Source: Saprospiraceae bacterium
Lineage (GTDB): Bacteria; Bacteroidota; Bacteroidia; Chitinophagales; Saprospiraceae
Assembly (NCBI GenBank): GCA_016715985.1
Contig: JADJXD010000001.1
Coordinates: forward strand, 1,054,001 to 1,118,000
Direction: 5' to 3'
Length of the DNA stretch: 64,000 bases
The notes beneath the pieces were generated by a model. It did not search any database and was not told the origin of the DNA. It saw only the letters and a program-made list of their open reading frames with translations. Each line of letters begins with the position of its first letter. The first letter of the stretch is position 1. The position numbers and the translations under genes are program-made. Shown one piece after another: positions 19,302 to 28,292 of this stretch.

Positions 19302-19860
19302 GAGATCCAATTTTGAGTTTTAATAAATTTTTTACTGTTAAGGGATCAGTGTGTACGCACGTACACCTAATTTCCCATAACCAATTGTTATGAAATAAAA
19401 ACTTTCCGGATGCAGAAGCACCTAGCTCTTTTGGATCTAAAATCAATAAACAGGTTGGAAAAAATGGTTACCCTGACAGGGATTTAATACAAGTACGGTC
19501 TTAAGTATTAGTACTTAAAACATTGATAGTGAACACATAAGTATGTTCTTATTTGCAGGACTATTATTAAACTTTGGTTGGATTTTTTTAGGTAAGGTTC
19601 TTGAATAGTTTCTCACTCTATTCGGATGCAAATATAGAAGTGAATTAATATATAAAAAAATATTATACGAAAAAAATACATATATTTTTAATCATAACAC
19701 ATATTATATTGATAAACAACATTGTAATAAATTTAGGAAAAATGTAATATTATCCTTAATATGCAGATTTTTAGCAATTTCATTACTCTGTCAATAGTAA
19801 AATACAGTTAATTTTTACACTATATATATAATAAATTTCTATGTTTTTAAAAGGTTGATT
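19302..19860. other. Long upstream region of the adhesin gene
   Basis: No gene. A minus-strand promoter-like element at 19629-19636 would give a leader of roughly 320 nt before the ATG at 19301. Within the leader is a short inverted repeat (gtgtacg cacgtacac at about 19350-19366). Upstream, 19640-19850 is extremely AT-rich and shows nothing else. Confidence 0.45.
19629..19636 (-). promoter_or_regulatory. -7 promoter element (CAAATATA on the plus strand) for the adhesin gene
   Basis: Reverse complement TATATTTG matches TAnnTTTG exactly, 328 bp upstream of the likely ATG. No better match was seen closer to the gene, which suggests a long 5' untranslated leader. Confidence 0.4.
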
Positions 19861-20024
19861 GTTGAATTGATTCGTTGATGGTTGATTCGTTGATAGGGTT
19901 GATAGGTAATAGCTCATTTCCAAATTATCACATTTCCAAATTATCACATTTCCAAATTATCACATTTCCAAATTGTCACATTTCCAAATTATCACATTTC
20001 CAAATTATCACATTTCCAAATTAA
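19855..20024 (-). repeat. Bipartite dispersed repeat, copy 3, with seven 16-bp tandem units
   Basis: 19914-20024 is seven almost identical copies of a 16-bp unit (acatttccaaattatc; on the other strand gataatttggaaatgt). Next to it, 19855-19912, are gttgattcgttgatagg-type units, the complement of the atcaacc words. The order of the two halves, read on the minus strand, matches the copies at 9.2 kb and 12.5 kb, so this is the same composite repeat in inverted orientation. Confidence 0.8.
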
Positions 20025-20030
20025 CCCCTC

Positions 20031-20073
20031 AAAAAAAAAACACCAGCCCAACTATAAGCTGAACCGGTGTACT
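20031..20073 (-). terminator. Rho-independent terminator after ftsK
   Basis: On the minus strand, caccggttcagc / ttatag / ttgggctggtg (a 12-pair stem including G-U pairs) followed by a run of ten T residues, 26 bp after the ftsK stop codon. Confidence 0.8.
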
Positions 20074-20098
20074 GTATTAAACTTCAAAAATGGAATTT

Positions 20099-22615
20099 TT
20101 ACCTGTTGCGGAGTGCTGTCAGAAATTGATTTAGTTCGTCCACTGAATAAAACAGAACTTCTCTTGGTTTACTACCCTGAGCGGGACCTACAATACCCAA
20201 TTGCTCCATCTGATCCATAATTCTGCCTGCACGATTATATCCTAACTGCATTTTCCTTTGAATTAGTGATGTAGATCCATGTTGAGAAGATATAATCAAC
20301 CTTGCTGCTTCGTCAAAGTTTTCATCCAGATCAGACATTTTTAAATCAGAATTGCCTGCGGCACCATCATCATCACTTTTGTATTCAGGAAGATAGAATG
20401 GTTCCGGAAATCCGGGTTGGTCTGCTATAAATTTAATTACTTCTTCCACTTCCGGTGTATCTACAAATGCACATTGCAACCTGACAGTTGTACTACCTAC
20501 ACTCAGCAACATATCACCGCTACCAATCAACTGATCTGCTCCACCTCCATCCAGTATTGTTCTGGAATCAATCTTAGATGTCACCTTAAATGCAAGTCGT
20601 GCCGGGAAGTTTGCCTTAATAACACCGGTAATAATATTTACTGAAGGTCGCTGCGTAGCAATAATCAGATGAATCCCTATCGCTCTCGCCAACTGTGCCA
20701 ATCTGGCAATCGGCAATTCTACTTCTTTACCGGCCGTCATTATCAAATCTGCAAATTCATCTATCACTAATACTATATAAGGCAGAAATTTGTGCCCTTC
20801 TTTCGGATTCAGTTTTCGTTCAGTAAATTTCTCGTTATATTCATTCAGATTACGAACCCGTGCCTTCTTCAGTAAGTCGTATCTGTTATCCATTTCTATA
20901 CAAAGTGAATTAAGTGTATTAATCACTTTGCTGGTTTCTGTAATAATTGGTTCGTCCTGATCCGGTAGAAAAGCCAGAAAATGCTGATCAAGGTGACCAT
21001 AAGGAAATAATTCTACCTTTTTGGGGTCTATCAGTACAAGCTTTACCTGAGAAGGGTGCTTTTTGTAAAGTAGAGACATTAATATAGCATTGATACCTAC
21101 AGATTTACCTTGTCCTGTTGCTCCTGCTACCAGCAAATGCGGCATTTTAGCAAGATCGGCAACAAAAACTTCATTGGAAATGGTTTTTCCGAGAGCTATC
21201 GGTAATGCCATTTTAGTATTGATAAACTTTTCAGACATCAATACTTCTTTCAGGCATACTATCTGTTTGTTTTTATTAGGTACTTCAATACCTATTGTCC
21301 CCTTGCCGGGAATTGGCGCAATAATACGAATGCCTAAAGCGGACAAACTTAAAGCGATATCATCCTCCAGATTTTTGATTTTTGAAATTTTAACTCCGGG
21401 TGCCGGCACAATTTCATAAAGCGTTACAGTCGGTCCGATAGTTGCCCGAATTTTGGTAATCTCGATTTTATAATTTAACAGAGTTGCAATAATCTGATCT
21501 TTATTGGCTTCAAGTTCAGCTCTGTCAACTTCAACTTTTTTATCTGCATAATCCAGCAACAATTCAATGGTAGGATATTTATATCTGCTCAGATCCGCCA
21601 TGGGATCGTAAGGTTCAATGTGGTCTTCCAATTTGATTGCCTGAATTTCATCTTCCGGTGATGCAGGAATTGATGCAACTTTTGAAGTTGCTACATCTTG
21701 CATATCAGAATGACCGGCTGAAGCTGTGTCTTCAAAGTCAAGACTGATAGCAGCCGCAGCCGATGTTGCAGCCTTTTGGGATGCAATAGCTGATGATGCG
21801 TCAGGCAAATCAAACTCCAGTGTACCGGAATTTTTATTTGCCTGACCATCAGCATTTCGGGTTTGTGGAATGGCTCTCTCTGACGAAAGGGCGGTGTCGG
21901 TCGTATCAAAATCAAAATCGGAGTCATCTCCGAAAATATCTTTTTTATTTATCCCCCTGGATTTCGGGGTAAGCTCATGTTCTGCTCCTTTAAAAAAATC
22001 GAAATCAGGCATTCTTATTGCACCGAAAGGACTGGAAAAAGTAAGATTATCCATGTTGGGATTAAATCGCCACATAACATAGCCCCCTACTGTGAAAACT
22101 AACAGAAAAAACAAACCTACCTGACCTAAAAAATTAGTCAGCCAGAAACAGGTACTCTCTCCAAATGCCCCACCCCATGTAAATTCAGAACTCCGAAAAA
22201 TAAATTCCAGCATCAGGGAGCAAAAAGCCATTATGATAAATGAATTCCGTGCAAGGGCTAAAAAAGGTAGTAAACTTTTCCTTCGGATCAGATCCAATCC
22301 AAATCGCATCAAAAGCAAAACGATTACCATAGACGGGAGTCCAAATCCCCAATAGAAAAATGCATTGGAAATAATTGCTCCCAACCTTCCCAGCCAGTTA
22401 TCCACACTAAGATCTGACTGAAATAACATGCCCCAGGAAAATTTTAAAACTTTGTCCTGATCAAGCTTCCATGTATAAAAATAGGAAATAAATGCGATGG
22501 ATAAGTAAATCGATGTGAGTACACTGATAACACCTGCAATTTTGGGGATTCGTTCATCACGCAAATTCAACCTGACACCCGCAGGCGTCTTCTCTTTTTG
22601 CTTTTTTGCTGCCAT
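20099..22615 (-). CDS. ftsK: DNA translocase FtsK/SpoIIIE
   Basis: 838 residues. The N-terminal ~190 residues carry four or five membrane helices for anchoring at the septum. A low-complexity Asp/Ala-rich linker (~200-330) follows, then the FtsK alpha/beta motor with Walker A GATGQGKSVG at ~498, the following LVLIDPKKVELF, and Walker B YIVLVIDEFADL at ~615. It ends with a gamma winged-helix domain (~775-838: LIISSQHGSTSLIQRKMQLG, NRAGRIMDQMEQLGIVG) that reads KOPS/SRS-type sequences. It pumps chromosome DNA during division and supports dif resolution. Size is normal for the Bacteroidota form. Confidence 0.96.
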   Translation of the reverse strand: MAAKKQKEKTPAGVRLNLRDERIPKIAGVISVLTSIYLSIAFISYFYTWKLDQDKVLKFSWGMLFQSDLSVDNWLGRLGAIISNAFFYWGFGLPSMVIVLLLMRFGLDLIRRKSLLPFLALARNSFIIMAFCSLMLEFIFRSSEFTWGGAFGESTCFWLTNFLGQVGLFFLLVFTVGGYVMWRFNPNMDNLTFSSPFGAIRMPDFDFFKGAEHELTPKSRGINKKDIFGDDSDFDFDTTDTALSSERAIPQTRNADGQANKNSGTLEFDLPDASSAIASQKAATSAAAAISLDFEDTASAGHSDMQDVATSKVASIPASPEDEIQAIKLEDHIEPYDPMADLSRYKYPTIELLLDYADKKVEVDRAELEANKDQIIATLLNYKIEITKIRATIGPTVTLYEIVPAPGVKISKIKNLEDDIALSLSALGIRIIAPIPGKGTIGIEVPNKNKQIVCLKEVLMSEKFINTKMALPIALGKTISNEVFVADLAKMPHLLVAGATGQGKSVGINAILMSLLYKKHPSQVKLVLIDPKKVELFPYGHLDQHFLAFLPDQDEPIITETSKVINTLNSLCIEMDNRYDLLKKARVRNLNEYNEKFTERKLNPKEGHKFLPYIVLVIDEFADLIMTAGKEVELPIARLAQLARAIGIHLIIATQRPSVNIITGVIKANFPARLAFKVTSKIDSRTILDGGGADQLIGSGDMLLSVGSTTVRLQCAFVDTPEVEEVIKFIADQPGFPEPFYLPEYKSDDDGAAGNSDLKMSDLDENFDEAARLIISSQHGSTSLIQRKMQLGYNRAGRIMDQMEQLGIVGPAQGSKPREVLFYSVDELNQFLTALRNR

Positions 22616-23104
22616 AAAATAAATCGGTTTTCTACTTTAATAATACTCCTGGTAAAAATGGGATGCAACAATTTTCGAAACGGCAGATAAAAAATAACGA
22701 TTCCTGACAATTAAAATTAGTACGCCTGAAAGAAAGAAGGCGCATTCTCTAATTGAATGAAAAAGGAAAAGTAAAATTTACACTATAACCGAATATTTAA
22801 CCGTTCAAAAATCTATACATTTCAAATCATAAGGCAAAGTTAAAGTAGATTTTTATATATTATAATTATTTGTAATATATTTTTAACTTAATTTATGACA
22901 ATTACAATTTATGGATAAATATAATATGTAAAAATGATTGAATATCTGATAAATAAGTATCAAACGTCATTTACTTTCATCCGATAGATTTATTTGAATC
23001 AAATCCATATAGTGATAGTATTGATGAATATCTGTACCAATTTGAAACTAAAATGATAAATTTGCGCCGTTTTTTAAATAAAGCCACTAATAATAAAAAG
23101 GAAT
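22616..23104. other. Divergent promoter region ftsK / saccharopine dehydrogenase-like gene
   Basis: AT-rich, no gene. Contains CAAAGTTA at 22835-22842 (a minus-strand TAnnTTTG match that could serve ftsK, 220 bp from its start) and TAAATTTG at 23057-23064 on the plus strand, 41 bp before the next gene. Confidence 0.45.
23057..23064 (+). promoter_or_regulatory. -7 promoter element (TAAATTTG)
   Basis: Matches TAnnTTTG, 40 bp before the ATG at 23105. The nearest TTTG upstream (23041) is too close to be a normal -33 element. Confidence 0.4.
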
Positions 23105-24241
23105 ATGAAAGCTAAAATATTTATAGCCGGAGCAGGAGGTATCGGAGAAGCCGTAGGATTAATACTTTGTGAATTTAAAGTGTTTGATGCAGAAATATAT
23201 TTTGGCGATATTTCTTCAAAAGCAATCAACGGTGCTATAAGATTTGTGAAAGAAGGCTGTACACAACCGGTATTAGTTCATGGCATCGAAATACCCTCAG
23301 AAGGCAGCAGTGATCTTTTGGAAGATATTTTAAAGGACTGTGATATAATACTCGACTGTCTGCCCGGAAGTCAGGCTCCCAGAATGGCAACCTTGGCAAA
23401 AAAGCATCATTGCCACTATGCCAATCTGACGGAATATGTACAGGAGACAAAAGATGTCATTGAAATATCTGCTGATGCTGACAGAGCATTTGTCCTTCAG
23501 ACAGGTCTCGCTCCGGGATTTATCAATATACTGGCGCATAGATTGTACGAAGAATTTCAGCGTGATTACGGCACAGACCTGGCCGATAGTATGACAATGA
23601 AAGTCGGTGCTATCAGTAAAAATGCCCCTTCTCCGCATTATTATGCATTTACTTGGAGTCCGATAGGGGTTGCAACAGAATATCTGAAGGATGCAGAAAT
23701 AGTCAGAGACCACAAAAAGATAAAAGTCCCTGCACTGTCAGGCAGAGAACGAATCATCATTGATGGTGATGAATACGAAGACAATTACACCAGTGGTGGA
23801 GCAGCAGATTTGCCGGATGCTTTTTCAGCAAAAATCAGAAATCTGGATTATAAGACACTCCGATATCCCGGTCACTATGAATGGGTAAAAAATACATTAT
23901 CCACAATCGGTAATGCACAGGATAAAATCAAAACCCTGGAAAGCATCATGCTGGACAATATACCATCCGTAGAAGATGATGTCGTCGTGGTGTATGCATC
24001 CGTACAAGGCAAAGACGGTCAGGGCAGATTGAGAAGGAAAGAACGTTCTTATAAAATATTCCCTACTTTCGTAGGCAATAAAAAACTCAGAGCCATCCAA
24101 AGCACAACGGCAGCCCCTTTATGTGAAGTGGCGTATATGATGCTCACACATGACTGGAAGGGCACTATCCTGCAAAGCAATCTGAATACTGAAGCATTTC
24201 TGAACGGCCCGTTTGTGACAGCCATTTACGGGAAGTATTAA
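23105..24241 (+). CDS. Saccharopine dehydrogenase family protein
   Basis: 378 residues. An N-terminal Rossmann fold with the nucleotide-binding motif IFIAGAGGIGEAVG (residues 5-18) is followed by ILDCLPGSQAPRMATLAKKH and the saccharopine-dehydrogenase C-terminal domain (LQTGLAPGFINILAHRLYEE...). The family covers NAD(P)-dependent saccharopine, lysine and carboxynorspermidine dehydrogenases; I cannot assign the substrate. The length and LAPGF motif fit the Bacteroidota proteins usually annotated as saccharopine dehydrogenase C-terminal domain proteins. Stands alone, with a -7 promoter element upstream and a strong hairpin downstream. Confidence 0.85.
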   Translation: MKAKIFIAGAGGIGEAVGLILCEFKVFDAEIYFGDISSKAINGAIRFVKEGCTQPVLVHGIEIPSEGSSDLLEDILKDCDIILDCLPGSQAPRMATLAKKHHCHYANLTEYVQETKDVIEISADADRAFVLQTGLAPGFINILAHRLYEEFQRDYGTDLADSMTMKVGAISKNAPSPHYYAFTWSPIGVATEYLKDAEIVRDHKKIKVPALSGRERIIIDGDEYEDNYTSGGAADLPDAFSAKIRNLDYKTLRYPGHYEWVKNTLSTIGNAQDKIKTLESIMLDNIPSVEDDVVVVYASVQGKDGQGRLRRKERSYKIFPTFVGNKKLRAIQSTTAAPLCEVAYMMLTHDWKGTILQSNLNTEAFLNGPFVTAIYGKY

Positions 24242-24279
24242 ACACAAATAAATCCTGAAGTAAACAAAAACAATAATGA

Positions 24280-24319
24280 TAAATGGGAGCTGCAGATGTG
24301 ATTCTGCAACTCCCATTTA
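24280..24319. terminator. Bidirectional hairpin terminator between convergent genes
   Basis: Inverted repeat taaatgggag/ctcccattta with inner tgcag/ctgca arms and one mismatch, flanked by T-rich sequence on the right and A-rich on the left. It lies between the end of the saccharopine-dehydrogenase-like gene and the convergent T9SS gene. Confidence 0.75.
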
Positions 24320-24399
24320 CTATAAATTTTTAAAAGATGAAAGTAACTTTCAGTAAAAAAATTATATTTTGTTTATTCTAATGATTTTACATAACTCCA

Positions 24400-26058
24400 T
24401 CAAACTTTTATTACTTTTTTTACCTTATACTTCTTCTTGCCAATAGTATCTTCTGTAATAAGGAAATACATTCCGGAAGGAAAACTACTCAAATCTATTC
24501 TAACTAAATCAACATTTGTCAGTTCTTCCTGAAGCATTGTACGGCCCGATAAATCTTTAAGGATTACTCTACCTGATATCATGTCTCCATAAGAAATTGT
24601 CAATAAATTGCTGACCGGATTTGGAAATACTTCAAAATAATACTCTCCTACTTCCTGATTACTACTGGTAATATCGAAAACGGTTTTATTTAGCATTATT
24701 AAACTAAAAGCACTGGCATGATCATCATGAAGATAGCTAAAACCATTGTTTTTATACATAGTTTGCTCCCTCCATAACAATAGAATCTTATCATCAAATT
24801 CCTTGATCACTTTCGAAGGAGCTACAAATCTTAATGAATCTGTCGGAATAAATCTTTTTGAAAGATGCATCGTATCTTCATAGGATTTTAAAAGATCTAA
24901 CCCTGCATATAAATTATTTGATTGATCTCTTGAAAAAGAATGACTTAAAACTTTGATATCGTCTATGTTTTTCCAGTGAATGACTTTAAAATTGGGACTG
25001 TACCTGACAGGAAGTTTTATTCTCCTAAGTAACTCCGCACTTTCATTAAAAACATACAATTCCACTTTTACATCATCAAATGGATCAGTTGGTCTGATTC
25101 TGTTTATTAGAAGGATGGTCTTATTTTCAGGATTATAATCATCTATAAATAAATTTGAAATGTCAGTTGGATCAAAACTATCAGAGATGAATTCATCCAA
25201 AATATTATAATCAGCATCGGTGTACCGAAACACCACTTTGTTTAAGGAACTAATTACTTCAAGAATTAAAAAACTATCATCGCTGATTCTGTAAGGTTTA
25301 TTTGGAAATAAGGTCTGCTCATACTTATAGTACAAATAATTTTCCCTGATTTCTGACTTTTTTGTTTGGTTTCTAATTACTGCATTGACCCTGATAGATT
25401 CAAGTGTTACGGAATCTCGTTTTCCATAAAAATATCTGAATCCTTCATCATTCTTTTCTTTATAAAAAGAATTGGAATTATGCAAACTATAAATAGACTT
25501 TATTAAATCAGAATCATCAAAATCAGGTTTTTCAAAGCTCAGTAATGCTCCGGTATTATAATCGTAAATCCTTTTGGTAAAAACCATATTTGTAAATACA
25601 ATAGGTGTAGGACTATGGGTGAATGGAAACAATTGACTAATCACTTCAATATTATTATCTTCATTAAAATAAATCAAAACACCAAATTCTCTGAATGCAT
25701 CAACACCTACCCCATAATATTTTTGCCACATCAATTGTCCTGTATGAATATTAATTTTTTCAAGATAAGTTCCATTACGATATGATGTACCTCTTTGAAT
25801 CAATACCCTGAAAATAAAATTTTCATCGATTAAGTAGTTTAAATCTGTAAATGGAAAGTCTGAAAAAAAATTATATCCGTCACATGTATCACCAATTATG
25901 CCTGAATCGAAACTTGTTGTTTGCCATACAGTATTCAGCTCAGGAAAATTAATTTGTTCGAATGGTCTTATCGGTTGTTTGAATTGTGATTGCAATACAT
26001 CATTTGTGAGTAAAATTAATAACAAGCTGAAAATAGTACCGGAATTTCTAACTATCAT
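24400..26058 (-). CDS. T9SS type A sorting-domain protein, unknown function
   Basis: 552 residues with a Sec signal peptide (IFSLLLILLTNDVLQSQ) and a body that looks beta-rich, with possible propeller-type repeats (INIHTGQLMWQKYYG; RIYDYNTGALLSFEKPD). It ends with a T9SS sorting domain (YFEVFPNPVSNLLTISY...LSSFPSGMYFLITED...KKYKVKKVIKV). It is expected at the cell surface or in the medium. The Cys-rich lipoprotein-like gene lies 38 bp upstream on the same strand, so the two probably form an operon. Confidence 0.75.
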   Translation of the reverse strand: MIVRNSGTIFSLLLILLTNDVLQSQFKQPIRPFEQINFPELNTVWQTTSFDSGIIGDTCDGYNFFSDFPFTDLNYLIDENFIFRVLIQRGTSYRNGTYLEKINIHTGQLMWQKYYGVGVDAFREFGVLIYFNEDNNIEVISQLFPFTHSPTPIVFTNMVFTKRIYDYNTGALLSFEKPDFDDSDLIKSIYSLHNSNSFYKEKNDEGFRYFYGKRDSVTLESIRVNAVIRNQTKKSEIRENYLYYKYEQTLFPNKPYRISDDSFLILEVISSLNKVVFRYTDADYNILDEFISDSFDPTDISNLFIDDYNPENKTILLINRIRPTDPFDDVKVELYVFNESAELLRRIKLPVRYSPNFKVIHWKNIDDIKVLSHSFSRDQSNNLYAGLDLLKSYEDTMHLSKRFIPTDSLRFVAPSKVIKEFDDKILLLWREQTMYKNNGFSYLHDDHASAFSLIMLNKTVFDITSSNQEVGEYYFEVFPNPVSNLLTISYGDMISGRVILKDLSGRTMLQEELTNVDLVRIDLSSFPSGMYFLITEDTIGKKKYKVKKVIKV

Positions 26059-26096
26059 GTTGTATCAATTAATCTTTTCAAAATAAAATATGTAAG

Positions 26097-26822
26097 TCAA
26101 AGTCTATCACACGCAGGAAGACAAGTGGTGTTAGTGTTTCCTCTACAATTATTATTATATGGAAAACAACCTCCATCTTCTCCACCATTTAATGTTTGAC
26201 CTAAATTTAGAATAGGGGGGTTCGAACTATAATCAAAACAGAAATAAGTTATTTTTCTGCAACAAGCAACGCCGCAAGTTACATAAGTAATAGATCCCAG
26301 AGATAATTGTCCATCTTCGTCTAATACCAAATTCAAACAGTATCTAATACAATTTTTACTTGCTCTTGAAAATGCAAAGTTACTAGGGTTACCCCCCGTG
26401 CATTTAAAATAGGTTTCACCAGGTATGCCGCTATAATAATCCATCAACTTGTTTCTTTCATCAAATAGAACAGCAAGATTTATAGAATTTAAAAAATCTG
26501 CTGTAAGTCCGTCACCATGTGATGCTGCATAAATCTGAGCAATTTTTCTTCTCAATTCTTTGCAAGCAAGAGTCCCTGTACCGATTGTCCATTCTGGTTC
26601 TTGAATGTAAAGTCCTTGAGCAGGACAAAATTGATATTTTCCTGTGTAACTAATTTCGCAACCTTCAAACATCATAGTTGAAGAAAAAGTAAGAATTTCA
26701 CAACCTGAAACATTGGAATCGTCACATCCTACTACTCTTTTTTCAGTAATCATATCAATTTCTGATTTCTGATCTGATTCTGATTCAAAATTGGTACAAG
26801 AACTTAAAAAACTCAAAATCAT
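26097..26822 (-). CDS. Cys-rich lipoprotein-like hypothetical protein
   Basis: 241 residues from the only ATG available. The start gives just MILSFLSSC before a lipobox-like LSSC, which is short for a lipoprotein signal. The same frame is open further upstream and reads LLAFSLIM just before the ATG, so a non-ATG start would give a normal signal peptide. The mature part has about 19 Cys residues (GCDDSNVSGCEI, CGVACCRKITYFC, CRGNTNTTCLPACDRL), suggesting disulfides or metal binding. No family recognised. Likely cotranscribed with the downstream T9SS protein gene. Confidence 0.6.
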   Translation of the reverse strand: MILSFLSSCTNFESESDQKSEIDMITEKRVVGCDDSNVSGCEILTFSSTMMFEGCEISYTGKYQFCPAQGLYIQEPEWTIGTGTLACKELRRKIAQIYAASHGDGLTADFLNSINLAVLFDERNKLMDYYSGIPGETYFKCTGGNPSNFAFSRASKNCIRYCLNLVLDEDGQLSLGSITYVTCGVACCRKITYFCFDYSSNPPILNLGQTLNGGEDGGCFPYNNNCRGNTNTTCLPACDRL

Positions 26823-27325
26823 AATAAGGCTAAAAGCTAATAAAAAGTGCAGTGGCGATCTATTAAAGAATCTGAATCTAACGGTGTGGTGTGGTGTGTA
26901 TATAATTTTGTGGTTTTAATAGTTAAAAATAATTTTCAATACAAAAATAAACCATTATTTTAATTAATAATAATTTTAAAGAATTATTTTTAATAAAATA
27001 TAAATACCGAATGTAAACTTGGCATTTTTTATAATTTGAAGTTGTTTATCCTCAGGAATTTAAAAAACATAGAATATTATCTCCCAAATTTAAATGACAA
27101 ATTGTAGATAAAGATATTTTTATTATTAGGAACATTCATGGAAAAACTTTATGTAACATTTAAATTTGCAACTCCCACCACATAGAACCGATTGCCTACC
27201 TTTCTTATAGAATCTTAAGGCATATTATCATTTTTTGAAATTTTTCCACTCAAAAAATACTTTTTTGTCATTCTTTTGTTACTTTGCTAACAGTTAACTC
27301 AATTTTTTAACAAAAAACAAATCTT
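26823..27325. other. AT-rich divergent intergenic region
   Basis: No gene seen. A short tggtgtggtgtg tandem lies at about 26884-26898. The last 60 bp before the prohibitin-like gene contain a TTACTTTG sequence (27286-27293) resembling but not matching the -7 consensus. Confidence 0.4.
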
Positions 27326-28174
27326 ATGTCATTTTCAGAACCAAATATACCCAAAATGCCATCGATGAATCTCATCAAATATGGTGTGTATGCTTTTATC
27401 GCATTTATATTATTTTCAGTGCTTTCAAGTACAACATTTCTAACTATCGAACCTGGAAGAGCCGGTATACTGTTTAAAAGATTTTCAGGGGGTATTGACA
27501 AAACATCTATTTACCAACCGGGATTTCACGTAATTGCACCTTGGAATAAGATGTTTATTTACGAAACCAGAATTCTCGAAGGGGTAGAAAAAATGGAAGT
27601 ATTATCCAAAAACGGTCTTACCATCGTAGTGGAACTTTCATATCGTTTTATGCCGCAATTAGAAAGATTGGGATATCTACATGAAACTGTAGGGCCTGAA
27701 TACGCTCAGAGAATTATCATTCCGGAAATCAGATCTGCCACAAGAGAGGTGATAGGAAAATATCTGCCGGAAGAACTTTACAGCACCAAACGAGAGTCTA
27801 TTCAGACAGAAATATTTGACAGAACATCTGAAAGTATCGGTAAAAAAGATTTAATTCTGGATGCTATTCTGATCAGGGAAGTTGCATTGCCCGCAAAACT
27901 GAAAGAAGCGATCGAACAAAAGCTGGGAGAAGAACAAATGGCTTTTCAGTATGAATTTAAATTGGACAGAGAACGTAAAGAAGCTGAAAGAAAAATCATC
28001 GAAGCACAGGCAAAAGCTGAATCCAACAGAATCCTTAATGCTTCCCTTACTGACAAAATCCTAAGAGATAAAGGAATTGAAGCGACACTCACACTTGCCA
28101 ATTCACCCAATTCAAAAATAGTGATCATCGGTGAAAGCAAAGGAGGATTACCTTTGATTTTGGGAGGAGATTAA
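27326..28174 (+). CDS. Prohibitin/SPFH-domain membrane protein
   Basis: 282 residues: a short N-terminal cytoplasmic segment, one membrane helix (~18-40), then an SPFH/band-7 domain (LTIEPGRAGILFKRF...GFHVIAPWNKMFIYETR) and a charged coiled-coil C-terminal region (KLDRERKEAERKIIEAQAKA). Prohibitin-like proteins oligomerise into membrane scaffolds and often modulate FtsH-type proteases; the length and the PGRAG motif resemble the prohibitin branch more than HflK/HflC. No protease gene is adjacent. A clear bidirectional terminator follows. Confidence 0.85.
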   Translation: MSFSEPNIPKMPSMNLIKYGVYAFIAFILFSVLSSTTFLTIEPGRAGILFKRFSGGIDKTSIYQPGFHVIAPWNKMFIYETRILEGVEKMEVLSKNGLTIVVELSYRFMPQLERLGYLHETVGPEYAQRIIIPEIRSATREVIGKYLPEELYSTKRESIQTEIFDRTSESIGKKDLILDAILIREVALPAKLKEAIEQKLGEEQMAFQYEFKLDRERKEAERKIIEAQAKAESNRILNASLTDKILRDKGIEATLTLANSPNSKIVIIGESKGGLPLILGGD

Positions 28175-28230
28175 AAGTTGTTCTCTATAATTTTAACAAA
28201 ATTTCAGTTTAATTACTGATAGACAACACT

Positions 28231-28270
28231 AAAAAAGGCACGAATATCTAATTGATATCGTGCCTTTTTT
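28231..28270. terminator. Bidirectional terminator
   Basis: aaaaaaggcacga / atatc ... gatat / cgtgcctttttt: an 11-pair stem with one bulged A, with A and T runs on the two sides. It serves the convergent prohibitin-like and glycogen-binding genes. Confidence 0.88.
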
Positions 28271-28292
28271 GATATGTCAGGGGAATATATTC

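Noticed and set aside
19914..20024. CRISPR array
   Set aside because: The 16-bp units are directly tandem without unique spacers, so this is a simple tandem repeat.
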